Below, in pieces: positions 1 through 8,951 of a DNA stretch of 47,633 nucleotides. Origin of the DNA: Paraktedonobacter sp035294465 (GTDB taxonomy: Bacteria > Chloroflexota > Ktedonobacteria > Ktedonobacterales > Ktedonobacteraceae); contig DATGKW010000128.1 in the NCBI GenBank assembly GCA_035294465.1, positions 1 to 47,633 of the forward strand. Reading direction: 5' to 3'. A program made the position numbers and the translations under genes. A model generated the notes under the pieces. The model did no database searches and had not been told where the DNA came from. It saw only the letters and a program-made list of their open reading frames with translations. The stretch's first letter is position 1. The number at the start of each line of letters is the position of its first letter.

Positions 1-2
1 TT

Positions 3-968
3 ACAACGGATTACGACTTGCCGAACCTCTCGGCCTATGCTGAAACATGCGCCGCAATTGGCCTGGTCTTCTGGAATCACCGCATGTTGCTGCTGGACGC
101 GGACCATCGATATGCCGATCTCTTAGAGCAGGCGCTTTATAACGGCGTCTTGAGCGGTCTGTCTTTGGATGGCACCGACTTTTTCTACGTCAACCCGCTG
201 GAAAGTCAGGGAACACATCGGCGTCAGCCCTGGTATAAATGCCCATGCTGTCCGCCCAATCTGGCCCGCCTGTTGTCCTCGCTGGGAGGCTATATGTACA
301 GTGTCAATGATACAGATATCCTGGTGCATCTCTACGCGCAGAGCACCAGCACACTCACGCTTGCCTCTCACACAGTTGTCCTTTCCCAGAAGACAAACTA
401 TCCCTGGGACGGGACCATTGAGATAGAGGTGAAACCGGAAGAACCTGTCGAGTTTGGCCTCGACCTGCGCATTCCCGGCTGGTGTAAAGCGGCTCACCTG
501 CTGGTGGCCGGAGAGGAGGCGCCACTGGATTTACACAAGGGCTATGCGCGGATCAGCCGCCTCTGGCGCTCAGGAGACTCCATTGTGCTGCGCCTAGATA
601 TGCCTATCGAACGGGTCTATGCCCATCCAGCCGTTCAAGCCGATATCGGCAAAGTCGCTCTGAGACGCGGTCCCCTGATCTACTGCCTTGAAACGGCCGA
701 TAACGCTGTACCCTTGCATCAAATCAGCCTCCCTGATAAGGCCACATTGGAGAGCTATTTCGACCCGGCGCTGCTGGGAGGGATGGTCCTTATTCGCGGC
801 CAGGCCCATGTCCTGGAAACGGGAGACTGGCTAGAGACGCTGTATCGAACCACCCCTCCAATCACCCGCACGCATATACTCACAGCGCTCCCCTACTACG
901 CCTGGGGAAATCGTGAAGCAGGAGAGATGCGCGTCTGGATACACACATATGCACGAAAACGGCTATAG
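3..968 (+). CDS. GH127 beta-L-arabinofuranosidase, C-terminal part (5' end outside window)
   Basis: The open frame enters from the left edge, so the true start lies outside the window; about 320 residues are visible. It matches the C-terminal half of the glycoside hydrolase family 127 (DUF1680) proteins, which release arabinofuranose from plant glycans. The key marker is the Cys-Cys-Pro-Pro-Asn block at about 237-260, inside the context YKCPCCPPN. In characterised GH127 enzymes one of these cysteines is the nucleophile and the others bind zinc. A C-terminal beta-rich part follows (RIPGW, RGPLIYC), as expected for the family. No signal peptide can be judged. It ends just before a pair of small hairpins. 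The family call is firm; the exact sugar specificity is not. Confidence 0.85.
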   Translation, partial: TTDYDLPNLSAYAETCAAIGLVFWNHRMLLLDADHRYADLLEQALYNGVLSGLSLDGTDFFYVNPLESQGTHRRQPWYKCPCCPPNLARLLSSLGGYMYSVNDTDILVHLYAQSTSTLTLASHTVVLSQKTNYPWDGTIEIEVKPEEPVEFGLDLRIPGWCKAAHLLVAGEEAPLDLHKGYARISRLWRSGDSIVLRLDMPIERVYAHPAVQADIGKVALRRGPLIYCLETADNAVPLHQISLPDKATLESYFDPALLGGMVLIRGQAHVLETGDWLETLYRTTPPITRTHILTALPYYAWGNREAGEMRVWIHTYARKRL

Positions 969-1007
969 AGGGCCGATTTATCGTGCCCTCTCCCGATTTA
1001 TCGGGGA
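968..1007 (+). terminator. Paired small hairpins at the end of the GH127 gene
   Basis: GAGGGC (968-973) pairs with GCCCTC (985-990), and a second imperfect stem TCCCGAT/ATCGGGGA occupies 991-1007. Both contain the direct repeat CCGATTTATCG. There is no T-run, so an intrinsic terminator is only suggested; it could also be an mRNA-stabilising stem. Confidence 0.35.
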
Positions 1008-1340
1008 GCGCGCCAACTACACGCATGCTCGATTATACAGAAACATCCGCTTTGACGCGGCAGGCATCGACAGCGCGCTGGCCGGAGGAGCAGGTGGTTC
1101 GTGGGTGGTTCGTGGGGATGGCACGTGGGTCGCATGGCAGGCGGCCCACGCTGAAGCGGGGCAGGACCCGCTAAAGCGGCCCTCTATGGCATTTTTCGAT
1201 ATTTCATGCACACTCCTGATCGCTGTGTGCAAGCTGGCTATGTTCGTATCTATATTGTATAGTATAGACGAGCGACCAGCTTTTTATCTGCCATTTCGAC
1301 CAACACCAGAGAAATCAGTACTCAATGTAGAGGGAACAAC
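1008..1340. other. Intergenic region before the flavin monooxygenase gene
   Basis: No convincing gene is seen. The stretch holds a perfect tandem of the 11-mer GTGGTTCGTGG (1094-1115) and an AT-rich patch at about 1245-1265 that probably contains the promoter of the next gene, although no clear -35/-10 pair stands out. The ribosome site GAGGGA (1330-1335) lies 5 nt before the next start. Confidence 0.4.
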
Positions 1341-2699
1341 ATGAGCGGCACAGTGCAAGTATGCGTCATCGGCGCCGGTCCAAGCGGTATCGCCGCGGCG
1401 AAGAATGCGATCCAATTTGGTTTTGACGTCGTTGTCTTTGAGAAGAATGACAAAGTTGGCGGCAACTGGGTCTTCAATGCCGATACAGGGCACTCCAGCG
1501 TTTACGAAAATACTCATATTATCAGCTCGAAAATCTGGTCGGAGTACGAGGACTATCCGATGCCAGACGAGTATCCAGATTATCCCAGTCACCGGCAACT
1601 TCAGGCGTATTTCGAGTCCTACGCGAAACACTTTAAGGTGTATGAGCGAATTCGCTTCAAACATACGGTGACGAAAGTAACGCGGACCGGAGATGGCAAA
1701 TGGGCCGTGGAGTACACCGATGAGGCTGGCGCCTCGCACACCGAAATCTTCGACCAACTGATGGTCGCCAACGGGCACCACTGGGATCCCAAATATCCCG
1801 AATACCCCGGCGAATTCACCGGCATCTTCATGCACTCGCACGACTTCAAGAGGCTCAGCGAGGATTGGCGAGGTAAACGTGTGCTGGTTATTGGCGCTGG
1901 CAATTCGGCCTGCGATGTTGCGGTAGAGGCCGCACGCCTTGCCGGCAAGGTATGTATATCGATGCGCAGTCCGCAGTGGTTCATCCCCAAATTTCTCTTT
2001 GGCGTACCTACCGATGTCTTCGCGGCTCGCACCAACTGGCTTCCCCCGAAAGCCAAACAGTTCGCGCTGACCAAATTGCTGAATCTGCTGCAAGGGTCTT
2101 ACAGCAAGTACGGCCTGCCCATTAACACCCATCCAGCACTGAGCCACCATCCAACGCTCAACTCGGATTTTCTTGACTTCATTCGTCATGGGCGCATCAA
2201 GCCTTGCCCTGCGATCAGGCAGTTTGCTGGTCGCAACGTTGAATTCGTGAACGGAGAGGTCGAGGAATTCGATATCGTGTGCGCCTGCACTGGCTTCTGG
2301 ATCACCTTCCCGTTCTTTGAGAAGTCTTTCATCGATTTCCAGCACGCAGAGAAAGTGCCGCTTTATCTCAAGATGATGCACCCTGATTACAAGAACCTGT
2401 ACTTCATCGGTCTGTTCCAACCGCTCGGCTGCATCTGGCCCCTGGCCGATTACCAGGCCAAACTGGCCTGCGCCGAAATCACTGGCAGGTATCATCGTCC
2501 AGACGACCTCAAAGCGGCGATCCAGTACGAGATTGACCACCCCACTTTCCAGTATACCGGCGGCCTGCGTCACTCTACCGAGGTCGATTACCATGCCCTC
2601 CGCAGAGATCTCGCACGCGAGTTGAAGAAGGCTGGCATCGACATCGGCAAGCCACCTCAAGGGATAAAGTCCCGCTACAAACGGGCCGTCTTGACGTGA
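1341..2699 (+). CDS. Flavin-containing monooxygenase (FMO-like, class B)
   Basis: The protein has 452 residues, a normal FMO length. It carries an N-terminal FAD-binding Rossmann motif GAGPSG (residues 11-16) followed by the conserved VGGNW (39-43), a second dinucleotide (NADPH) motif GAGNSA at 185-190, and between them the FMO identifying signature F-x-G-x3-H-x3-F (FTGIFMHSHDF, 159-169). Such enzymes use NADPH and oxygen to oxidise soft nucleophiles (N or S) or, in Baeyer-Villiger relatives, ketones; the substrate cannot be read from the sequence. The ATG has the ribosome site GAGGGA 5 nt upstream. It is followed after 49 bp by the phosphatase gene in the same direction and may be co-transcribed with it. 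Cytoplasmic; no signal or membrane segment is visible. Confidence 0.88.
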   Translation: MSGTVQVCVIGAGPSGIAAAKNAIQFGFDVVVFEKNDKVGGNWVFNADTGHSSVYENTHIISSKIWSEYEDYPMPDEYPDYPSHRQLQAYFESYAKHFKVYERIRFKHTVTKVTRTGDGKWAVEYTDEAGASHTEIFDQLMVANGHHWDPKYPEYPGEFTGIFMHSHDFKRLSEDWRGKRVLVIGAGNSACDVAVEAARLAGKVCISMRSPQWFIPKFLFGVPTDVFAARTNWLPPKAKQFALTKLLNLLQGSYSKYGLPINTHPALSHHPTLNSDFLDFIRHGRIKPCPAIRQFAGRNVEFVNGEVEEFDIVCACTGFWITFPFFEKSFIDFQHAEKVPLYLKMMHPDYKNLYFIGLFQPLGCIWPLADYQAKLACAEITGRYHRPDDLKAAIQYEIDHPTFQYTGGLRHSTEVDYHALRRDLARELKKAGIDIGKPPQGIKSRYKRAVLT

Positions 2700-2748
2700 G
2701 GATGATACAACGCTACTATTATGAGACCAGGCTATAGAGAAGAAGGTC

Positions 2749-4425
2749 ATGGCTACATTCCGGGTCATATCAAGAACTGCCGCGGTGCCGGTTCCACCGA
2801 AAAAGCAGCCCAGGCGCTTGAGCGAGGGGTGGTCTGCTTTTTTGCGCTTCTTTCTTGCCATGAATATTGGAGCATGGCTTTTTGTAGCGCTGCGTACCAT
2901 TACTGGTTCCGATTACACCTTTATCTTGCTGCCAGTGTTTCTCAGCTTTTTCGTCACGATCTCCAGGGGCTATAGTTTCAACGCGATTTTCAACACGCTC
3001 CTCAGCGGCACGCCGCTCTATTTTCTGCTCACCGCCTGTCTGACCCTGGGCTATTATGGTTTTATCATCATAGGGGATCTGCTCGCACACCCAAGTTCTA
3101 GCTTTGCTCCTGTTATCCTTGTAGCTACGGTCCTGGCCTGGGCAATCATGTTCGAACCACTCCGCGTCTACCTTCAAGCGCTGATTGAGCGGCGCTTCAA
3201 CGTGCGCGACCGCGAGCGGGCCAGGGCTATTGATGCTTTTGTCACAACGCTGCGCGAAGAGATCGATCTGGCTCAACTGTGTGAACATTTTCTCACTGTG
3301 ATTCAGCAAACCACTGGACCCTATTTGGTCTCGTTCTGGGTACGCGCCGTTACCCAGCAGCAGGAACTGCCTGCCTCACAGGAAGAGGTCAGCGTAGCAG
3401 ACGACGATCCGCTCCTTACCTATTTGCTGCAGCATCCCGAGGCCACAAAGCTTAACCGGCTGTTGCTGGAATCGCCGCTCTTGCAGGATATCAAAGGCAG
3501 GAAAGTAGAACTACTTGTACCTCTGGCAAGCCAGGGAGAATTGATCGGTCTGCTGCTCCTGGGTCTGCGCCTCGATGGAGAAGAGTATGCACGCGCAGAT
3601 CGCAACGTGCTTAATACCCTTGCTACCCAGGTCGCGCCGGCGCTGCGAGTTGCGCAAATGGTGCAGGAGCAGCAGGCTCAGGTGCGTGAGCGTGAGCGCA
3701 TCGAGCAAGAGATGAGAACGGCCCAGGCCATCCAGCACGCTTTTCTGCCCAAAGAAGTGCCCGCGCTCACCGGCTGGCATCTTGTCCCCTATTACCAGCC
3801 TGCGCGCGAGGTTGGTGGCGACTTCTACGACTTTCTGGCCTTTGCAGATGGACGCCTGGGACTTGTCATTGGGGATGTCACTGGCAAAGGTGTGCCGGCC
3901 GCGCTCGTGATGGCAACGGTTCACACAATGTTACGCAGCGCGGTGCAGGGAACAACATCTCCGAGCGAAGTTCTGGCTCGGGTCAACGATCTTCTCATCG
4001 CCGAGATTCCGACCGGCATGTTTGTCACCTGCTTCTTCGCGTTGCTCGATCCCCAGAGCGGGCATATTTGCTATGCAAACGCTGGACACGAGGCGCCTTA
4101 TCGCTGGCTCAACGGGAAGGCGAGCGAGCTTTTAGCGACAGGCATGCCTCTGGGTATGTTGCCAGGGGCGTGCTACGATGAATACGAGGCCATGCTTGCT
4201 CCTGGCGAATGCCTGCTCCTCTACAGCGATGGCCTGGTGGAAGCTCACAATCCCGCACGAGAGATGTTTGGCTTCCCCCGGCTCCAGACGTTACTCGCGC
4301 GACAGCACACCAATGAAACACCGACCATCGATTTCGTACTCAGCGAGCTAAAAAGCTTCACCGGCGAGGGATGGGAACAGGAGGATGACGTAACGCTCCT
4401 GGCTCTACAGAGGCTCGCGGAGTGA
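2749..4425 (+). CDS. Membrane GAF / SpoIIE-type PP2C serine phosphatase (RsbU-like)
   Basis: The protein has 558 residues. The first ~140 contain about four hydrophobic segments and probably anchor it in the membrane. A GAF-like sensor region (about 165-305) and a short charged helix (RERERIEQEMRTAQ) follow, then a SpoIIE/RsbU phosphatase domain from about 340 to the end. Metal-binding acidic motifs of the PP2C fold are in place: GGDFYD, GDVTGKG, YSDGL and EQEDDVTLL. Relatives dephosphorylate anti-sigma-factor antagonists and so switch on stress or developmental sigma factors; no such partner gene is visible here. The start was chosen at 2749, after AAGAAGG; an overlapping frame beginning at 2721 is a shadow. 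The signal sensed is unknown. Confidence 0.85.
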   Translation: MATFRVISRTAAVPVPPKKQPRRLSEGWSAFLRFFLAMNIGAWLFVALRTITGSDYTFILLPVFLSFFVTISRGYSFNAIFNTLLSGTPLYFLLTACLTLGYYGFIIIGDLLAHPSSSFAPVILVATVLAWAIMFEPLRVYLQALIERRFNVRDRERARAIDAFVTTLREEIDLAQLCEHFLTVIQQTTGPYLVSFWVRAVTQQQELPASQEEVSVADDDPLLTYLLQHPEATKLNRLLLESPLLQDIKGRKVELLVPLASQGELIGLLLLGLRLDGEEYARADRNVLNTLATQVAPALRVAQMVQEQQAQVRERERIEQEMRTAQAIQHAFLPKEVPALTGWHLVPYYQPAREVGGDFYDFLAFADGRLGLVIGDVTGKGVPAALVMATVHTMLRSAVQGTTSPSEVLARVNDLLIAEIPTGMFVTCFFALLDPQSGHICYANAGHEAPYRWLNGKASELLATGMPLGMLPGACYDEYEAMLAPGECLLLYSDGLVEAHNPAREMFGFPRLQTLLARQHTNETPTIDFVLSELKSFTGEGWEQEDDVTLLALQRLAE

Positions 4426-4538
4426 ATTATGTGAGCTCTATCACATACGGATAGTCTCTTTATCCATTGTTTTTTCCTCCCTGAACGCTCATACTCTCAT
4501 TACATCTGCTTTTTTCGCACAAATAAAGGGTCTGTTTT

Positions 4539-5618
4539 ATGCATAGAAATACAAATGATCGTTGGCAAGCCATCTACGATATGCCTACCCAACCACTCAA
4601 AAAGCGTAGATCGAGAAAAACCATCGTGCTTACATTCATAACCACAAGTATCTTGCTGGCGAGTACGCTGGTTGTCATCTTTTACACTCCGCTCGCCGGT
4701 TCTCGGCAGCTTATCTACAGCAAACAGGGAAACACGCCAACTCCAACTCCCAAGCCTTTTGATCCCAACGTTGGAGCCATCCTGCCAACCCATCGCATCG
4801 TCGCTTTCTACGGCATCCCCAACGCAGAGCCAACCGGCCCCGCCTATGAACTCAATGCAGCCATGTTGCATAACCTCAAGGCTCAGGGAGCTGCCTACCA
4901 GCAGCTCGATCCCAAACATCCTGTGCAGCTTGCCATCGACCTGGTCGCGAGCGTGCCCGATAGTTCTCCTGGTCCAGAGGGGTACTATAGCCACCATCTG
5001 GACCCCGCGACGATCCAGTCGTACATCAATTTCTGCCAGCAAAACGGCCTCGTCCTGTTCCTGGATCTCGACTTTGGCTGGGCTCCTATTCAGAACGAAG
5101 TCAATTTCTTCCTACCATACCTGGAACGCTACTCTTTTGTGGAGATGGCCATTGACCCTGAATGGATGTTTCCTCGTCACGACGGCATTCCCGGCATCAA
5201 CCTGAGCAATGTCCGGGCCGCTGACCTCAACCCGATCATTGAGACATTGGCAGGAATTCCCCTCAAATATCATGTGCCGCGCAAAGTTCTGGTGATTCAT
5301 CAATATCGAGGTGACGGAGATGGCCTGAGCAATCCATATAACCCTGGACAGGCAGAGATTGCCGATAAGCGGGACCTCCTGTATGATCCACGTGTCGATG
5401 TTGTCATCAGCGTTGATGGCGTGGGCGGTTATACCGGCGACCAGGCCGATAAAACATGGGAATACGAGCACTGGGTTAGCCAGGACATGCACAGGTACCA
5501 CAACTTCCGCTACGGCGGTTTTAAACTGTTCTATCACATCGAAGCCAGAACCCTGATGACCCCACAGCAGGTGCTCGCCCTTACCCCTCCTCCCATGTTT
5601 ATCTCGTATGGAAACTGA
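4539..5618 (+). CDS. Unrecognised secreted or membrane-anchored protein, possible TIM-barrel fold
   Basis: The protein has 359 residues and I do not recognise it. It has a basic N-terminus and one strong hydrophobic segment (about 28-50), which would act as a membrane anchor or uncleaved signal. A short Thr/Pro linker (NTPTPTPKP) follows, then a globular domain of about 290 residues. The domain opens with HRIVAFYGIPN and contains acidic clusters at strand ends (LFLDLDFGW, EMAIDPEWMF, VVISVDGVGG). This layout resembles glycosidase or polysaccharide-deacetylase-like barrels, but no catalytic signature can be assigned. The ribosome site AAAGGG lies before the ATG. It ends within a few bases of the lipoprotein-derived pseudogene fragment. 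Extracytoplasmic location is inferred from the anchor and linker. Confidence 0.75.
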   Translation: MHRNTNDRWQAIYDMPTQPLKKRRSRKTIVLTFITTSILLASTLVVIFYTPLAGSRQLIYSKQGNTPTPTPKPFDPNVGAILPTHRIVAFYGIPNAEPTGPAYELNAAMLHNLKAQGAAYQQLDPKHPVQLAIDLVASVPDSSPGPEGYYSHHLDPATIQSYINFCQQNGLVLFLDLDFGWAPIQNEVNFFLPYLERYSFVEMAIDPEWMFPRHDGIPGINLSNVRAADLNPIIETLAGIPLKYHVPRKVLVIHQYRGDGDGLSNPYNPGQAEIADKRDLLYDPRVDVVISVDGVGGYTGDQADKTWEYEHWVSQDMHRYHNFRYGGFKLFYHIEARTLMTPQQVLALTPPPMFISYGN

Positions 5619-5619
5619 C

Positions 5620-5790
5620 GCAAAAGGCGGGGCTGGCGAAACCGCAAAGGGTTCCTATGCCATCCACGGTCACTCTAGCTGGTATGACCTGGAGCTGACA
5701 GACCATCAGCGGAGCCACGCTTTCCAGCGGACAGCAGGTCGAGATGGGATTGCCTTCTGCATCTTCATCTACCCTGTCGGAGTGTCCAGG
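5620..5790 (+). pseudogene. Decayed fragment of the lipoprotein gene at 19095-19700
   Basis: Read in the right frame, this stretch gives LAKPQRVPMPSTVTLAG, then MTW-S-stop, then QTISGATLSSGQQVEM. The intact lipoprotein has LAKPQTVPMPSTVTLAS, VTWSQQAVSGATLSNGQQ and VEI at the matching place. An in-frame TGA at 5696-5698 replaces a glutamine codon, there is no start, and similarity fades after about 5776. It therefore looks like the remains of a paralogous copy on the same strand, squeezed between the 4539 gene and the end of proS. It marks the left edge of the accessory cluster. Confidence 0.8.
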
Positions 5791-5810
5791 ATTCCCAGGG
5801 CCTGGTATAG

Positions 5811-7541
5811 TCAAATCTCTGGCGTCAACGACTCGAACAGATCCTGGCGCATTTTGATAGCCCGTGCGCTTAGCTCATCAACCGCGATCTTCTCTGTTTC
5901 GGTAGCGCCACGCAGTTTGATTTCAGTCTGGTTGAGAGCGAGTCCTTTGGAGCCAATGATCGCCTGAATCGGCGCTCCGATCAGATCGGCGTCATTGAAC
6001 TTGATACCGGCGCTCACCTGACGGTCGTCAAACAGCACACTCACGCCTCTATTCGACAACTCTCTGTAGACGTGATCCGCTGTCTCCCGAACCGCTTGAT
6101 CTTTGTGATAATCGAGGGCAAGCAAATGAACCTCGTAAGGGGCCACGGAGATTGGAAGATTCAATCCGCGCGCATCGCTGAATTTCTCCGCGAGAGATGC
6201 GAGAATTCGTCCAATCCCAATGCCGTAGCATCCCATGAGTGCCACTGCCCGCTCGCCGTGCTCGTCGATGAAAGTGCAGCCCATGGCCGCCGTATATTTC
6301 GTACCTAGCTTAAAAATATTCCCTACTTCAATGGCCCGAACGATCTGCAACGGGGCATGACAACTTACGCATGGCTCGCCCTCAACGACCGTCACTACAT
6401 CGGCTACCTGTCCATGAACATCGCGATCCCAGTTGATATTGATAAAAAACGAATCTTTCTGGTTTGCCTCATGGATAAGATTATGTTGCAGAGCTATCGC
6501 TTGATCGATAATGACTCGAACGTTGGAGTCTGGTTCAAGACCTATGGGCGACAAATGGTCGGCGACCAACCCATGAGCATTGAGTTCGCGCGCTGTTGCA
6601 GGATACACCTCAGCACCCACGAAATTCGCTAGCTTGGTTTCGTTGACGTGCCGGTCAGCGCCCAGAACTACCAGGATGAGATCATTATTCGTGGTGTGAT
6701 ACGCCACTGTCTTTGTCATCCGGCGTGACACGGCATCCAGGTTCATGCCGATCAGGTCGCCTAACCCGTCGCCTGTCACCTGCACATGCTGCAATACCTT
6801 AACCGATTCTTGCGACGGCTCGTGGTGCGCTACCGCGACCTCGCAATTGGCGGCATAACCACAAGCAGGGCATAGGATGAGCGTATCCTCGCCTGCCGGC
6901 GTGATTGCCATAAATTCATGGGCTACTTTTCCCCCCATCATCCCGGGATCAGAATGGACCACGACTACTGGCAGCCCGCACCGTTGATAAATGCGCAAAT
7001 ACGAGTTGTATACCTGCTGGTAGCAGCGATCCAGGTCCTCTGCGTCGACATGGAACGAGTAGGCATCTTTCATCATGAATTCACGTAACCTGATGAGGCC
7101 GGCGCGTGGCCGAGCTTCATCGCGGTACTTCGTCTGGATTTGGTACAGCATTACGGGCAACTGCCGATAAGAGTTGAGATAGCGACGCATAATGTCCGTG
7201 ATGACCTCTTCATGGGTCATAGACAAGACCATTTCTCTGTCGTTGCGGTCCTTGAAGCGTAGCAATTCTTCTTTTATCGTGTAATAGCGCCCGGTTTCCT
7301 TCCAGAGATCTGCTGTGACCACTACTGGCATAAGGATTTCCTGGCCACCGATCCGATCCATCTCCTCGCGGATGAGTTGGGATATTTTATGTATGCTGCG
7401 CAGCCCTAGTGGAAGCAGAGAGTAGATACCCGCGGAATGCTGTTTGATGTATCCCGCTCTGACCAGCAGCGCATGGCTGGTCACTTCCGCATCTGCGGGT
7501 GTTTCGCGCAATGTATATGTTGCTAAATGCGTCATTCGCAT
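5811..7541 (-). CDS. proS: Prolyl-tRNA synthetase, bacterial type with editing domain
   Basis: The protein has 576 residues, the usual length of bacterial ProRS, which charges tRNA-Pro with proline in the cytoplasm. Class II motif 1 lies around GIYSLLPLGLR (39-49). Motif 2 is YRDEARPRAGLIRLREF (139-155) and motif 3 is GCYGIGIGR (437-445). The deacylating INS domain sits at about 236-388, framed by the cysteine pairs C224/C227 and C391/C394. Lys277 is at the place expected for the editing lysine. The HGTP anticodon-binding domain follows from about 470. The ATG has GGAGGG 8 nt upstream (7550-7555). It is the last gene of the minus-strand run after the ProS paralogue and the ATP-grasp gene (78 bp gap). 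It may be the housekeeping enzyme or a cluster-borne resistance copy; the window cannot decide. Confidence 0.93.
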   Translation of the reverse strand: MRMTHLATYTLRETPADAEVTSHALLVRAGYIKQHSAGIYSLLPLGLRSIHKISQLIREEMDRIGGQEILMPVVVTADLWKETGRYYTIKEELLRFKDRNDREMVLSMTHEEVITDIMRRYLNSYRQLPVMLYQIQTKYRDEARPRAGLIRLREFMMKDAYSFHVDAEDLDRCYQQVYNSYLRIYQRCGLPVVVVHSDPGMMGGKVAHEFMAITPAGEDTLILCPACGYAANCEVAVAHHEPSQESVKVLQHVQVTGDGLGDLIGMNLDAVSRRMTKTVAYHTTNNDLILVVLGADRHVNETKLANFVGAEVYPATARELNAHGLVADHLSPIGLEPDSNVRVIIDQAIALQHNLIHEANQKDSFFININWDRDVHGQVADVVTVVEGEPCVSCHAPLQIVRAIEVGNIFKLGTKYTAAMGCTFIDEHGERAVALMGCYGIGIGRILASLAEKFSDARGLNLPISVAPYEVHLLALDYHKDQAVRETADHVYRELSNRGVSVLFDDRQVSAGIKFNDADLIGAPIQAIIGSKGLALNQTEIKLRGATETEKIAVDELSARAIKMRQDLFESLTPEI

Positions 7542-7619
7542 GGAAATAGCCCTCCAATGTTGAGTGCGCTGAATCTCTTCAGACGCTATTTGCTACTTAC
7601 CTGATCAATCTTGAGAGCG

Positions 7620-8951
7620 CTAACAGCCGAAGGCAGACCTGGAAGATACACCTGCGGACGATTTATGTGCTCCCTCATAGGCAACGTCAATGTGTTTCGC
7701 AAGAGAATCCATCGCCTCTATGGCAGTGTTAAAGTCCGCGGTAGCGAACATGATATGGCCCAGGCGTGTATCCCCCCATGTTTCGGGAGACGTAATGCGA
7801 TCACCTACCTTGAAATAGAGGCTTGTCTCCAGTATCTCGCACTCTTCCATTGACGGTACAGAAATACCCTGAAAGATAGCGCCATACGCTTCTGGCGGAC
7901 TCGAAATGAAGAAAATAGCGGCAATCCGGTGTGGAGCGGTGTGGCCGGAGAAGGAGGATAAGCTTACTTCTTCGGGCTGCAACTGGCCGCATGCACAGCG
8001 CGCGGCCAGGCCGACGGTATCTGTCGCAAGTGCGTAGTCGACCAGGCGTGGAATATGGTCGCCCCCCATGCGAGCTCCCAGCTCCATCATGACAGGGCGT
8101 CCGTCACTCATACGAAACTCGGCATGGGTGAAAGCGTTGCAAATGCCCAGAGCCTGGTGTGCCTTTGTCAGTACTTTGTTAATCACTTCGTAATGGGAAG
8201 CGTCAATGTCGAGAGCGGGAAAGATATGCCCTGCTTCATCGAAAAATGGCTCATCAACGGTAAACTTTTTCGTGATGCCTAACAAGATATATTGCCCATC
8301 GATTGTCACCCCCTCTGCGCTATACTCAGGACCAGCAATGTATTCCTCCGCCAGCACCGTGGTTGGTAAGCCATAGACTTCGCTCAGCGAAAAAATCATG
8401 CCCCCAAAGTCCAGATCTAGATCGGCATCGAAGGGGATGCGAATCTTATTGGCCAGCTCTTCGAATCGCTCGACCTTAATGACCCCGTTGCTTCCCATCA
8501 AGGCCGCCGGTTTGAGCACCAGGGGATACTTCCAGGAACTTAGGAAATACATATCGCGGCGGTCGTGAAGAATCCGGTAGCGCGGGATATCGACACCAGC
8601 AGTCTCCCAGGCAACGCACATTCTATCTTTATAGCGAAATGTCTCGCCATCAAAGTTGGAGACCGCAGGCAAACCAAGCTGGCGAGCAATTAAATTGGCA
8701 AGGGGGACACCCCCTTCGTTGTAACAAAACACTCCTTGGAATGGGTCGCGAGCGTGTTCTGTTTCCACAATCTGGAGGATATGCGGCCAACTTCTGAGGC
8801 GAGTATGTATGATCTGTTCAAACAAGTCCTGGCTCCAAACAGATGGGAATTCGGTGAGGAGAGTAAGCCGGTATTCTAGTTCCACCAGATGCTTGATGAT
8901 ATATTGGCGAAAACCAGGTGCTCCTTGTTCTACAATGAGTAGCCTTGACAT
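7620..8951 (-). CDS. ATP-grasp ligase, amino-acid/peptide ligase type
   Basis: The protein has 443 residues with the ATP-grasp order: an N-terminal pre-ATP-grasp domain (LLIVEQGAP onward), the ATP-binding part with YPLVLKPAALMGSNGVIKV and EEYIAGPEYSAEG, and the metal-binding end MELGARMGGDHI. The last motif is typical of BacD/YwfE-like L-amino-acid ligases and carnosine-synthase-like enzymes, which activate a carboxylate as acyl-phosphate and join it to an amine. The substrates are unknown. Its start overlaps the end of the ProS paralogue by 22 bp, with AGGTAGGA before the ATG, so the two are translationally coupled. Together they suggest a pathway in which an amino acid is activated and condensed. 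A role in ordinary metabolism is possible but less likely given the neighbours. Confidence 0.85.
   Translation of the reverse strand: MSRLLIVEQGAPGFRQYIIKHLVELEYRLTLLTEFPSVWSQDLFEQIIHTRLRSWPHILQIVETEHARDPFQGVFCYNEGGVPLANLIARQLGLPAVSNFDGETFRYKDRMCVAWETAGVDIPRYRILHDRRDMYFLSSWKYPLVLKPAALMGSNGVIKVERFEELANKIRIPFDADLDLDFGGMIFSLSEVYGLPTTVLAEEYIAGPEYSAEGVTIDGQYILLGITKKFTVDEPFFDEAGHIFPALDIDASHYEVINKVLTKAHQALGICNAFTHAEFRMSDGRPVMMELGARMGGDHIPRLVDYALATDTVGLAARCACGQLQPEEVSLSSFSGHTAPHRIAAIFFISSPPEAYGAIFQGISVPSMEECEILETSLYFKVGDRITSPETWGDTRLGHIMFATADFNTAIEAMDSLAKHIDVAYEGAHKSSAGVSSRSAFGC

Noticed and set aside
1284..2900. Minus-strand frame of 538 codons opposite the flavin monooxygenase
   Set aside because: The plus-strand protein has all FMO motifs; the opposite frame has none and crosses two genes.
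5608..5967. Open frame overlapping the end of proS and the pseudogene
   Set aside because: No ribosome site, overlaps proS on the other strand, and the homology of the region to the lipoprotein is in a different frame.
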